A DNA stretch of 64,000 nt. Origin: Clostridium rhizosphaerae. GTDB taxonomy: Bacteria; Bacillota; Clostridia; Clostridiales; Clostridiaceae. The notes under the pieces are model-generated. The model saw only the letters and a program-made list of their open reading frames with translations, was not told the origin of the DNA and ran no database searches. The DNA lies in the NCBI RefSeq assembly GCF_016765585.1, contig NZ_JAESWC010000018.1:558001-622000 (forward strand), read 5' to 3'. Position numbers and translations under genes: made by a program. Below, in pieces: positions 27,063 to 34,557 of this stretch (position 1 is its first letter; each line of letters starts with the position of its first letter).

Positions 27063-27896
27063 TTATAATTTGAAACCTTTTACAATCATCTGTATTGATA
27101 CAAACACCAATACAGGTATGAAAATCATTCTAATAGTCTTACTTCTTAAATTCTGCATAATTTTTGTACCTATCGTAGCACCTATTAATACACCTAAAGC
27201 TACCGGAGCAGCTATTTTAGGATCTATATTTCCTCTTAATAAATAAACTCCTGCACTTGCCGCAGCTGTAACGCCTATCATAAAATTACTAGTAGCACTA
27301 GAGACCTTAAGAGGAAGTTTCATAAACAAATCCATAGCCATAACTTTAAATATACCGCTGCCTATTCCAAGAAGTCCTGATATTACGCCGGCAACATACA
27401 TCATACTGAATCCGCCATATACTCCATCAACATTATAGCTTACCTTTTGTTTTAGTACCTTATCATAATACTCCCCATTTAAGCTTAACTTTTCTGCCAT
27501 TGGGTGCGTTTTTACATCTTTAGGCAGTTCCTGTCCCTTCTTTTTAAGCATTGCAACTGCGGAATAAAGAAGAAGAACTCCAAATATAACATAAAGATAT
27601 TTTGAATCTATTAAGCCGCTTATAAACGCACCTGTAATAGCACCAATAGTGGTTGCTATCTCTAAAAACATTCCAATTCTTATATTTGTTATTTTATCTT
27701 TTATATATGCTATTGCTGCACCGCTGGAAGTAGCAATTACTGAAACTATGCTGGCACCAATTGCGTATTTAATATCAATTCCAAATAATAATGTTAGGGC
27801 TGGAGTAATAATAATTCCACCGCCTAAGCCTAAAATTGAGCCAAAAATCCCTGCTGCTATAGATAAAATTAATATTTGTATAGTTAATAATGTCAT
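27063..27896 (-). CDS. TauE/SafE family sulfite/organic-anion exporter
   Basis: 277-residue permease with the two TauE repeats: GSILGLGGGIIITPAL near the N-terminus and SGLLGIGSGIFKV in the second half, about eight helices. Members export sulfite, sulfoacetate or similar anions. It overlaps the ROK regulator stop by 4 bp and is followed by DUF1634, so all three are probably one transcript. The SD AAAGGAG is inside the regulator's 3' end. Confidence 0.88.
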   Translation of the reverse strand: MTLLTIQILILSIAAGIFGSILGLGGGIIITPALTLLFGIDIKYAIGASIVSVIATSSGAAIAYIKDKITNIRIGMFLEIATTIGAITGAFISGLIDSKYLYVIFGVLLLYSAVAMLKKKGQELPKDVKTHPMAEKLSLNGEYYDKVLKQKVSYNVDGVYGGFSMMYVAGVISGLLGIGSGIFKVMAMDLFMKLPLKVSSATSNFMIGVTAAASAGVYLLRGNIDPKIAAPVALGVLIGATIGTKIMQNLRSKTIRMIFIPVLVFVSIQMIVKGFKL

Positions 27897-29104
27897 TGTT
27901 GTCTCCTTTCTGCTCCGAGTGAAATTTTAGATTCTATTACCATCGCGGCTGCCCCGACGGCCATAGTATATTCCTTAAAATATCCACCCTTACTAAATTT
28001 AATATTTGCATTTGATGCATTAATTTTTTTAATAGCCACTTCTGTAGAAAGCTTATAAAAAATATCTGAGTTATATATTGTTGGTCCGCTTAAAATCACT
28101 AATTGCGGATTAAGAAGGTTTATATAATTTGTAAGCGCCGTTCCAAAAACAATAGCCGAATTACTTACTACTGCTTTCGATATTGGCTCACCTTTATTAG
28201 CTAAATTAAAAACATCTTTATAGTCAATAGAATCCAAGTAATTTTCTGTGCAGCTTTTATTTTCTTTTTTAAATTTACTTTTAAATTCCTTTACAATTGA
28301 ATATATGGACGAATAGCTTTCCACGCATCCACAGTTTCCACAATAGCATTCCCTTCCATCAATACTTATAACCATGTGCCCAAATGCATCTTCTCTATCA
28401 TTTATAGCCCTAATTATTTTTCCTGAAGTTATAACTCCTGTTCTTATACCCATTCCACAATTAAAATAAGCAATATTGTCATATCCTTTTCCAAATCCAT
28501 AGAAATACTCTCCTAATACTGCACAATTAGCACCGTTATCAATAATTACAGGTAGTCCTAGTCTGCTTTCTAAACTCTCTTTTATAAGTTTAGATTTAAA
28601 ACTTGATTTTCCCATATTTGTAGAGCTTGTTTTCGTTTCTTTTTCTCTTTCTAACGGCCCTATTACTCCCACACCAACTCCTAACAAATAGTCGCTTGTT
28701 ATATTGATTCCATATAAGAGTCCCTTAACAGCTTCTACAATACGTTCTACTAAATCTTCAGACGAATACCAATCTTCTCCTGAAAATCTTTTCTCTTTTA
28801 TAATCTGCATCTTTAAATTTGTAAGTACAATTTGGGTATAAGTTCTTGATATGTCAATACCGATGCTATAAAACTTTGATGAGTTTACATTGTATAGTGC
28901 AGGTTTTCTGCCACCAGTAGATTCTCCCACAGACTCTTCAATAATTAGTTCTTTAAAAATTAAATCGCTTATTATTCTGTTTAATGTGGTAAGTTTTATG
29001 TTAGTTAAATTTTGAATTGCCCGTTTAGTTAATGGTCCCTTCTTCTGAATCAAGCTAAAAATCATTTTTCTATCTTGCTGAAGTTCTTCTATTATCTTAG
29101 ACAT
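27893..29104 (-). CDS. ROK-family transcriptional regulator
   Basis: 403 aa: N-terminal winged helix (GPLTKRAIQNLTNIKLTTLNRIISDL), then a ROK domain with IGIDISRTYTQ, VGVGVIGPL and the zinc-binding CYCGNCGCVES. Normally sugar-responsive, here encoded with a TauE exporter, so the ligand is uncertain. A 39-bp palindrome directly upstream (29148-29186) is a likely autoregulatory operator. SD GAGG before ATG 29104. Confidence 0.9.
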   Translation of the reverse strand: MSKIIEELQQDRKMIFSLIQKKGPLTKRAIQNLTNIKLTTLNRIISDLIFKELIIEESVGESTGGRKPALYNVNSSKFYSIGIDISRTYTQIVLTNLKMQIIKEKRFSGEDWYSSEDLVERIVEAVKGLLYGINITSDYLLGVGVGVIGPLEREKETKTSSTNMGKSSFKSKLIKESLESRLGLPVIIDNGANCAVLGEYFYGFGKGYDNIAYFNCGMGIRTGVITSGKIIRAINDREDAFGHMVISIDGRECYCGNCGCVESYSSIYSIVKEFKSKFKKENKSCTENYLDSIDYKDVFNLANKGEPISKAVVSNSAIVFGTALTNYINLLNPQLVILSGPTIYNSDIFYKLSTEVAIKKINASNANIKFSKGGYFKEYTMAVGAAAMVIESKISLGAERRQQ

Positions 29105-29147
29105 TACAGTTATACCTCAATTTTTAAATCATTTGTTTTATAAGAGG

Positions 29148-29186
29148 TATGATAACTTATAACCAAATTGGTCATAAGTTATCATA
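29148..29186. promoter_or_regulatory. 39-bp palindrome, probable ROK operator
   Basis: TATGATAACTTAT (29148-29160) and ATAAGTTATCATA (29174-29186) are perfect arms around the inner palindrome ACCAAATTGGT (29162-29172). It lies 44 bp upstream of the ROK start and just after the lgt stop. It lacks a downstream T run on the minus strand, so it fits an operator better than a terminator. Confidence 0.65.
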
Positions 29187-29192
29187 AAAAAA

Positions 29193-29966
29193 TTAATTGG
29201 TTTGTTTTATTTTGTTTTTAAAATAGTAAAAGGCTAATGCTAGAAGCCACAATACAACTCCCGATAAGCTGACAAGCTGGGCTATTCTTATATTTCCAAG
29301 CATTAAGCTGTCAGTTCTTAGTCCTTCTATAAAAAACCTACCCATAGAATATAGACCGACATATGTGAAAAATACTAATCCTATTTTCTTGCTTTTCTTT
29401 AAGATTACGAGAAGAATAACAAACACACAAATATTCCATATAGACTCATATAGGAAAGTTGGCTGATAATAGATACCCTCTATAAACATTCCCTTTTGAA
29501 TAAACTGAGGAAAATGTTTTATAAAATCATAGCTTACTGGTCCCCCGTGGGCCTCTTGATTAAAAAAGTTCCCCCATCTTCCCATTGCTTGAGCAAGTAT
29601 AATAGATGGAACAGCAACATCACCTAATTTAAAAAAATTTATTTTTTTATGTTTTAGGTAGAGAAATGCAGTTAGTACACCAGCTATTAAACCTCCGTGT
29701 ATAGCCAAACCACCTTGTCTGGTGTTTAGAATTTGGCTTATATTATTTTTGTAATAGTCAAATTCAAATAATACATAATATAATCTTGCACCAATAATAC
29801 CTAATGGCAGTGCTAATAAGATAGTATTTATGAATGTATCATAATCAATTTCTCTATACTTGCAGGTGTACTGTGCTAGTATCATTCCAAGCATCATACC
29901 GCTTGCAATAAGTATTCCATACCATCTTATAGGCAAACCAAATAAATTAAATGCTGTTGGATTCAA
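29193..29966 (-). CDS. lgt: Prolipoprotein diacylglyceryl transferase
   Basis: 257-residue integral membrane enzyme that lipidates the lipobox Cys. Signatures: [20 protein letters not shown], the Lgt motif [14 protein letters not shown] and [13 protein letters not shown]. Start is TTG 29966 (LNPTAFNLF) behind AAAGGGGTGG. Several lipoproteins in this window (MetQ, 51059, 55088) are its substrates in principle. Confidence 0.96.
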   Translation of the reverse strand: MNPTAFNLFGLPIRWYGILIASGMMLGMILAQYTCKYREIDYDTFINTILLALPLGIIGARLYYVLFEFDYYKNNISQILNTRQGGLAIHGGLIAGVLTAFLYLKHKKINFFKLGDVAVPSIILAQAMGRWGNFFNQEAHGGPVSYDFIKHFPQFIQKGMFIEGIYYQPTFLYESIWNICVFVILLVILKKSKKIGLVFFTYVGLYSMGRFFIEGLRTDSLMLGNIRIAQLVSLSGVVLWLLALAFYYFKNKIKQTN

Positions 29967-30139
29967 CTTACCACCCCTTTGAAAATTTTTACATTCATAT
30001 TATAACTTATAAAGCTAAAAATGCCTAATTAAGCAGAAAAGTAATAAATTTTTGTTTTCTTATTATACTATTCAAACCTGTTTCTAATTATTTTATAGCA
30101 ATAACAGTGCATAATGAATTGACACTCTCTTAGAAAATA

Positions 30140-30184
30140 GAATAACAAAAAATCGGAAACATTATTTGTATGTTACCGATTTTT
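30140..30184 (-). terminator. Terminator after the thioredoxin reductase homologue
   Basis: Arms 30148-30162 and 30170-30184 pair over 15 bp with one mismatch (AAAAATCGG...CCGATTTTT), then T-rich sequence on the minus strand. Confidence 0.85.
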
Positions 30185-30202
30185 GATAGAAAAGATATAG
30201 TA

Positions 30203-31072
30203 TTATTTTTGTCGAGATAATCTATCTAAATACGAAACTGCATTTAAAGCTGCTACCTGCCCTTCACCCATGGACTTTAGATACTGATAAGGCTTTCCTA
30301 CAACATCACCTGCTGCATAGCATCCTGAAAGATTGGTTTCCATATCTCTATTTACCTTAATATGACCATCTTCAACTAAAAGTCCAGGTACAAGCTGATC
30401 TGGTGATATATTATCTCTTAAAATAAATACTCCATCTGTTTCTAGTTCAATATTTTTTAATATAACTTTATCGACATGATTATCGCCAATTATTTCTACA
30501 GGTCTATCATTTATAATCTCTATATTCTCATTTAAATCATATTCACCCTTAAACATGGGTATGAAATAAACCTTTGAAGCCAGTTCGCTAACATAGTTCG
30601 CTTCTTCCATTGATTCCTTATTGTAACCAATTATAGTAACTACTTTATTCTTATATAATGGAGCATCGCAGGTTGCACAATATCCAACCCCTCTTCCAAG
30701 AAACTCACTTTCGCCTTTAAATGGCTTTCCAAAGGAAACTCCTGTAGCTAAAATTAAAGATGAAGCCTCATAAATTTTATCGTTAACCATTAAAGCATAA
30801 TATTCTCCCATGGCATATATGCTGTCTACTCTTTCATATGCTATCTGAATATCCATTTCAGTTAAATGTTCCTTAAACTTTTCAGTTAGAACCTTGCCGC
30901 TGATTCCATAAAAACCAACATAATTATTTATCTTAGGTGCAAGGTATAACTTATTGCTTAAGTTTTCATAACCAAAAATTATTATGTTTTTATTTCGGAT
31001 TTTTGCATTGATTGCTGCTGTGATTCCTGCAGGTCCACTTCCTACAATAGCTATATCATATCTTTCGCCCAT
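30203..31072 (-). CDS. Thioredoxin reductase homologue lacking NADPH motifs (possible ferredoxin-dependent FFTR)
   Basis: 289 aa. N-terminal FAD site IVGSGPAGITAA, redox disulfide Cys132-Cys135 (CATC), C-terminal GCYAAGDVVG. The second nucleotide domain reads VVTIIGYNKESMEEANYV: the GxGxxA/S dinucleotide motif seen in the window's other reductase (GVVGGGNSALEE) is gone, and no HRRxxxR-like motif follows. This matches clostridial ferredoxin-linked flavin thioredoxin reductases, which are independent of pyridine nucleotides; assignment is inference. It follows trxA by 66 bp. Start ATG 31072 (MGERYD) with GAGGTGGA; a GTG 12 bp upstream overlaps that site. Confidence 0.82.
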   Translation of the reverse strand: MGERYDIAIVGSGPAGITAAINAKIRNKNIIIFGYENLSNKLYLAPKINNYVGFYGISGKVLTEKFKEHLTEMDIQIAYERVDSIYAMGEYYALMVNDKIYEASSLILATGVSFGKPFKGESEFLGRGVGYCATCDAPLYKNKVVTIIGYNKESMEEANYVSELASKVYFIPMFKGEYDLNENIEIINDRPVEIIGDNHVDKVILKNIELETDGVFILRDNISPDQLVPGLLVEDGHIKVNRDMETNLSGCYAAGDVVGKPYQYLKSMGEGQVAALNAVSYLDRLSRQK

Positions 31073-31138
31073 CTTATCATCCACCTCTTAAGAGTAATGC
31101 TATATTAAACTAAATATATTTGACTCTTTCAATTATAG

Positions 31139-31453
31139 TTATATGTGTTTTTCAAGTTTATCCATAATAGCAGCTTTTGGCATAAATCCAACAAATTGAT
31201 CAATAACCTGTCCGTTATTAAATACTAAAACTGTCGGAATGCTAAACACTTTATATTTCATTGCTATATCTTGATTTTCATCAACATTTACCTTCCCAAC
31301 CACAGCTTTGCCTTCTAATTCATCTGCTATCTCCTCTATAACTGGTCCTAGCATTTTACAAGGTCCGCACCATGCTGCCCAAAAATCTACCACTACAGGT
31401 ATGTCTCTGTTTATTACCTCGTTGAAATTTGATTGATTAATACTCATTGCCAT
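31139..31453 (-). CDS. trxA: Thioredoxin
   Basis: 104-residue canonical thioredoxin with WCGPC (Cys29, Cys32), cis-Pro in FSIPTVLVF and normal length. Cytosolic dithiol reductant, reduced presumably by the neighbouring flavoprotein. SD AAGGAGG before ATG 31453. Its promoter carries a CsoR/CstR-like inverted repeat. Confidence 0.96.
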   Translation of the reverse strand: MAMSINQSNFNEVINRDIPVVVDFWAAWCGPCKMLGPVIEEIADELEGKAVVGKVNVDENQDIAMKYKVFSIPTVLVFNNGQVIDQFVGFMPKAAIMDKLEKHI

Positions 31454-31517
31454 AATCTTTTCCTCCTTATATTTAGAAACATGAAGTTCACTTTAAATGT
31501 TTGTTTGCGCAAAACTC

Positions 31518-31571
31518 ATATACCCCTACCTGGTATATATGTATAATACTACTATATTCGAAATTCGTCAA
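31518..31571 (-). promoter_or_regulatory. trxA promoter with CsoR/CstR-like operator
   Basis: TTGACG (31566-31571), 17-bp spacer, TATTAT (31543-31548). Covering the start site is ATATACC-N7-GGTATAT (31518-31538) with a C-rich centre (CCCCTACC), the form bound by CsoR-family repressors, including persulfide-sensing CstR. Confidence 0.65.
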
Positions 31572-31730
31572 TGCCTTTACAAAGATGATCTGTTTTTAGG
31601 GTAATAGTACGTATGAGCATTTCTTCCATAGTTCAAATATTTTTTTCATGCCCACCCTTCCTCAAATTTCTTAAAAGCGCAAAAGATTATTAATCTTTTA
31701 CTTCAACCCATTTCATGATATCATATCCTC

Positions 31731-31775
31731 ATATCTAGATATCGCAATATAATAATATGAATATTGTGGTATAAT
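31731..31775 (+). promoter_or_regulatory. ccdA promoter region with shared AT-rich operator-like motif
   Basis: ATATCTAGATATCGCAATAT (31731-31750) matches a site at 36312-36331 in 18 of 20 positions. An extended -10 element TGGTATAAT ends at 31775. The motif would overlap the -35 region, which suits repressor binding. Confidence 0.5.
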
Positions 31776-31844
31776 GTGACTATAATACTTAATATCATTT
31801 AATATAAAGTATTATTAGATGCGGGTCAAAAGGATGGTGACATA

Positions 31845-32549
31845 ATGAACAGTGTATCTTTTATATTGGCGTTTTCCGCAGGGTTATTGTCTTTTCTTTC
31901 TCCATGTGTTTTGCCGCTTGTTCCTGCTTATGTAAGTTATATTACGGGCACAGCCATTGGGGAAACGAAAAACAAAAAATCTAATCTATATGTTCTTTAC
32001 AAATCATTTGGATTTGTTATTGGTTTCTCACTAATATTTATCATAATGGGAGCTTCAATTACCTCGCTTGGGAAAATTTTTATTAAGAATCAAGAAATAT
32101 TCAGAAAGGTTTCTGGAATTTTAATATTTATTTTCGGGTTACATACAACAGGAATATTTAAAATTTCATTGCTTTACCGTGAAAAAAGATTTCTTACGTT
32201 TAGAAGAACAAATGGTACTTTTGGTTCTTTCTTGATAGGCATGGCTTTTGCTGCCGGATGGACACCATGTGTTGGACCAATATTATCATCAATTCTTGTT
32301 TATGCAAGCAGTATGGAAACCATAAGTAGGGGAATTTTTCTTCTAGTATTCTATTCTTTAGGTCTTGCTGTGCCATTTATTCTAACAGCCTTAGCTATTG
32401 ACAGCTTATCAGTAAGGCTAAGAAATTTAGGAAAATACTTAAAGATAATTTCTGTGATAAGTGGAGTACTAATGATTGCAATGGGAGTTTTAATATTTAC
32501 GAATAAGATAGGTATTTTAAGCCAATACTTAAATTTTATCAACTTCTAG
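31845..32549 (+). CDS. ccdA: CcdA-type thiol:disulfide transmembrane electron carrier
   Basis: 234-residue, six-helix DsbD-beta/CcdA protein. The redox Cys pair is in SFLSPCVLPLVPAYVSY and GWTPCVGPIL, both classic. It passes electrons from cytoplasmic thioredoxin across the membrane, here evidently to the TlpA-like protein encoded 18 bp downstream. ATG 31845 follows AAAGGATGGTGA. Confidence 0.94.
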   Translation: MNSVSFILAFSAGLLSFLSPCVLPLVPAYVSYITGTAIGETKNKKSNLYVLYKSFGFVIGFSLIFIIMGASITSLGKIFIKNQEIFRKVSGILIFIFGLHTTGIFKISLLYREKRFLTFRRTNGTFGSFLIGMAFAAGWTPCVGPILSSILVYASSMETISRGIFLLVFYSLGLAVPFILTALAIDSLSVRLRNLGKYLKIISVISGVLMIAMGVLIFTNKIGILSQYLNFINF

Positions 32550-32567
32550 TAAAAAGGAGAGATTTAC

Positions 32568-33197
32568 ATGAAAAGGACATTAATAGTTTTAGGTATATTA
32601 TTTCTCATATGCGGTTCTACATATACAGTTTACAATTATAATAAATCACTCAGCAAGAGTCCTGCAGCTATAACTTCTAAGCAGAACTCTGACTCTACTC
32701 AAAATCAAATTTCAACTAATAACAGTCCTGTATCAGAACAGAATAATAGCAATACTGCTTCTAACAATAAAACTACCTTTAAGAATGCTAAGGTAAAAGC
32801 TGCTGATTTTAAACTCAAAGATTTAAATGGTAAAGAAGTTTCATTAAGTGACTTCAAAGGAAAAAAAGTATTCTTGAACTTCTGGGCAAGTTGGTGCCCT
32901 CCATGTAAAGCTGAGATGCCTGATATTCAAAAGCTTTATCAGGAAACCAAAGATTCTGATTTAGTCATATTAGCTGTTAACTTAGATACAGATAATACTA
33001 CTGCGCAAAACTTTGTAAAAAACAACAAATATACTTTCCCCGTATTATTAGATTCAGATAATGATGCTGCAATCAAATATCAAATTGTATCAATACCTAC
33101 TTCATATTTTATAGATAAAGAAGGAAATATTGTAGATAAACATATTGGTTCAATGACATTAGAAAACATGAAAAGTTATATAGACAATATAAAATAA
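32568..33197 (+). CDS. Membrane-anchored TlpA/ResA-like thiol-disulfide oxidoreductase
   Basis: 209 aa: one N-terminal signal anchor (TLIVLGILFLICGSTYTVY), a Ser/Asn/Gln-rich linker of about 45 residues, then a thioredoxin fold with WASWCPPC and cis-Pro SIPTSYF. Extracytoplasmic partner of CcdA. Since no c-type cytochrome maturation gene is adjacent, the target may be general thiol repair. SD AAAGGAG. Confidence 0.93.
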   Translation: MKRTLIVLGILFLICGSTYTVYNYNKSLSKSPAAITSKQNSDSTQNQISTNNSPVSEQNNSNTASNNKTTFKNAKVKAADFKLKDLNGKEVSLSDFKGKKVFLNFWASWCPPCKAEMPDIQKLYQETKDSDLVILAVNLDTDNTTAQNFVKNNKYTFPVLLDSDNDAAIKYQIVSIPTSYFIDKEGNIVDKHIGSMTLENMKSYIDNIK

Positions 33198-33459
33198 GAA
33201 TATCACATGCAATTTGCTTAAGATGAAGAAAGCCTTATAAAAATAACTTATAACCCTTTATGAGGCATTAACCTCACATTAAAATAACTTATTATCCTAA
33301 TAAGTTTCTACTATCAATAGTTATTTTAATTAGGGTATATAAGCTATTTTGTTTTTTTCTCAACCAATTTTCCCGAAGACATAATGCACAATCTATTACC
33401 TAATCTCGTAATATCTTACCGTAGTCATTCACTCTTTATATACCATTAGAGCTTTACTA
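33198..33459. other. Gene-free spacer with small hairpins
   Basis: No coding potential found. Two hairpins are visible: GCCTTATAAA / TTTATGAGGC (33232-33241, 33257-33266) and TGAGG-N6-CCTCA beside it, plus AAAATAACT...AGTTATTTT near 33281-33328. None has a strong T run, so the terminator of the ccdA-tlpA operon is not certain. Confidence 0.5.
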
Positions 33460-33511
33460 TAAAAAAAATTAGATAGAGGCGTCACTAGAAATTCTAATGA
33501 TACTCTATCTA
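33460..33511 (-). terminator. Terminator after rhodanese gene
   Basis: Arms TAGATAGAG (33470-33478) and CTCTATCTA (33503-33511) with further inner pairing, followed on the minus strand by eight T. Confidence 0.85.
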
Positions 33512-33517
33512 TATGGT

Positions 33518-33838
33518 TTATCTCTCAAGTTTTCCTCTATATCTTCCTGTACCGCCAGCTATGTTAACTATATTGAATCCGTGTTCCTTTAAAATTCCAC
33601 AGGTCATTGAGCTTCTTGAACCAGAATGACATATAACATGATATTCCTTTGACTTATCAAGATATCTTTCAGGTGCTTCTAATATTGTATCCATTGGAAT
33701 GTTCTTAGCTGTTGGTAAATGTCCACCTTTATATTCATAAGGTTCTCTTATATCTATTAGATCTATTTTACCTATTAAGCTATCTATTTCATTAACATCG
33801 ATTGATTTTACTATAGGCCTTTGCATAAATGGAAACAT
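33518..33838 (-). CDS. Single-domain rhodanese sulfurtransferase
   Basis: 106 aa. Rhodanese core LIDIREPYEYKGGHLPTAKNIP and the active-site loop CHSGSRS with Cys70 that would carry a persulfide. Cytosolic. Start ATG 33838 (MFPFMQRP) follows AAAGGAGG; that ribosome site is the 3' end of an 86-nt structured repeat also found before copA. An upstream GTG is therefore rejected. Its promoter resembles that of the thioredoxin-like gene at 34360. Confidence 0.92.
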   Translation of the reverse strand: MFPFMQRPIVKSIDVNEIDSLIGKIDLIDIREPYEYKGGHLPTAKNIPMDTILEAPERYLDKSKEYHVICHSGSRSSMTCGILKEHGFNIVNIAGGTGRYRGKLER

Positions 33839-33845
33839 AAAACTT

Positions 33846-33931
33846 CCTCCTTTTACTCGTAACACGTGGCAATCTATACTTGCCCGTTCCCACTCGCAGA
33901 TTGCCCGTAAAAGGTCATTTAGACCTTTTAC
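33846..33931 (-). repeat. Structured SD-bearing leader element (diverged copy)
   Basis: 86-nt element in the rhodanese 5' UTR. In the mRNA: hairpin A GTAAAAGGTC-TAAAT-GACCTTTTAC, hairpin B GGCAATCT...AGATTGCC, then ACGAGTAAAAGGAGG with the ribosome site at its end. Same architecture, same loop TAAAT, and near-equal length as the two tandem units before copA (49777-49946). Confidence 0.75.
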
Positions 33932-33973
33932 TTCCTTTAACTTACTATAATATTAGTATCTTCTTATATACTT

Positions 33974-34002
33974 ATATTATGCTTATAATTTTATTTTGTC
34001 AA
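33974..34002 (-). promoter_or_regulatory. Rhodanese promoter
   Basis: TTGACA (33997-34002), 17-bp spacer, TAATAT (33974-33979) on the minus strand. Three CTTATA half-sites flank the -10 (33963-33987), resembling the motif at the 34360 and arsR promoters. Confidence 0.8.
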
Positions 34003-34030
34003 TACTAAAAAATAAATATTATTATTTTAT

Positions 34031-34360
34031 CTATTCCTCAAATATCATGTTATAGAATCTATTTATCTTACTATCTATATCCTGCATGCTGATATGTCTT
34101 GCTTCTCTAATAATTTCCTTACCCTCAATAAAAACAAGAACAGCCGGAATAGTAAATATATTGTATGCTGCTGAAATTTCCAATGATTTCTCTACATCTA
34201 CTTGATAACTTTTAATTTTAGGATAATCCTTTAATAATTCTTCAACCTTCGGTTTCATAACATTACATACATTGCAGCTGTTACTTCCAAAATATAAAAG
34301 TACCATTTTATTATTATTTATTAATTCTTCAATAGTTTCCTTTGAATCTATGAAATCCAT
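34031..34360 (-). CDS. Thioredoxin-like protein with CNVC active site
   Basis: 109 aa thioredoxin fold. The active site is FGSNSCNVCNVM (Cys29, Cys32), lacking the usual Trp and Gly-Pro; cis-Pro is in FTIPAVLVF. The CxVC motif recurs in thioredoxin-like proteins from anaerobes that are thought to serve sulfur or metal-thiol chemistry. Monocistronic; promoter carries the ATATAAG-N14-CTTATAT motif shared with arsR. Confidence 0.88.
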   Translation of the reverse strand: MDFIDSKETIEELINNNKMVLLYFGSNSCNVCNVMKPKVEELLKDYPKIKSYQVDVEKSLEISAAYNIFTIPAVLVFIEGKEIIREARHISMQDIDSKINRFYNMIFEE

Positions 34361-34380
34361 AATATATCAACTCCAATTTA

Positions 34381-34433
34381 ATATAAGAATTTAATTATAT
34401 GCTTATATTAATTCTAGATTTAACTTTTGTCAA
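34381..34433 (-). promoter_or_regulatory. Promoter and shared ATATAAG/CTTATAT operator
   Basis: TTGACA (34428-34433), 17 bp, TAATAT (34405-34410). The interrupted palindrome ATATAAG-N14-CTTATAT (34381-34408) begins in the -10 and covers the start site. Nearly the same sequence with the same promoter geometry is at 56649-56676. Confidence 0.72.
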
Positions 34434-34557
34434 CATCATGTCTTTGAAAGAAGTAAAAGCTGTTTAATAAAGGTATAGCAAAAACTTAAGTGAACATAAA
34501 TAGTAACCTAAAATTAAAAGGAAAGCTAAAAAAATCAACCTTCCTTTATGGACCATT

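Larger units (their letters stand above)
31454..31844. other. Divergent trxA / ccdA regulatory region
   Basis: 391 bp between divergent trxA and ccdA. It contains the trxA promoter and GC-rich inverted repeat (31518-31571), a perfect 19-bp palindrome of AAAAGATTA-T-TAATCTTTT at 31681-31699, and the shared motif/promoter of ccdA (31731-31775). A 17-codon ORF with a ribosome site (31596-31649, minus) is visible but has no recognisable product. Confidence 0.7.

Noticed and set aside
31596-31649. 17-codon minus-strand ORF with a ribosome site upstream of the trxA promoter
   Set aside because: Too short, no homology, and it is upstream of the mapped-looking promoter, so it would not be a leader peptide of trxA.
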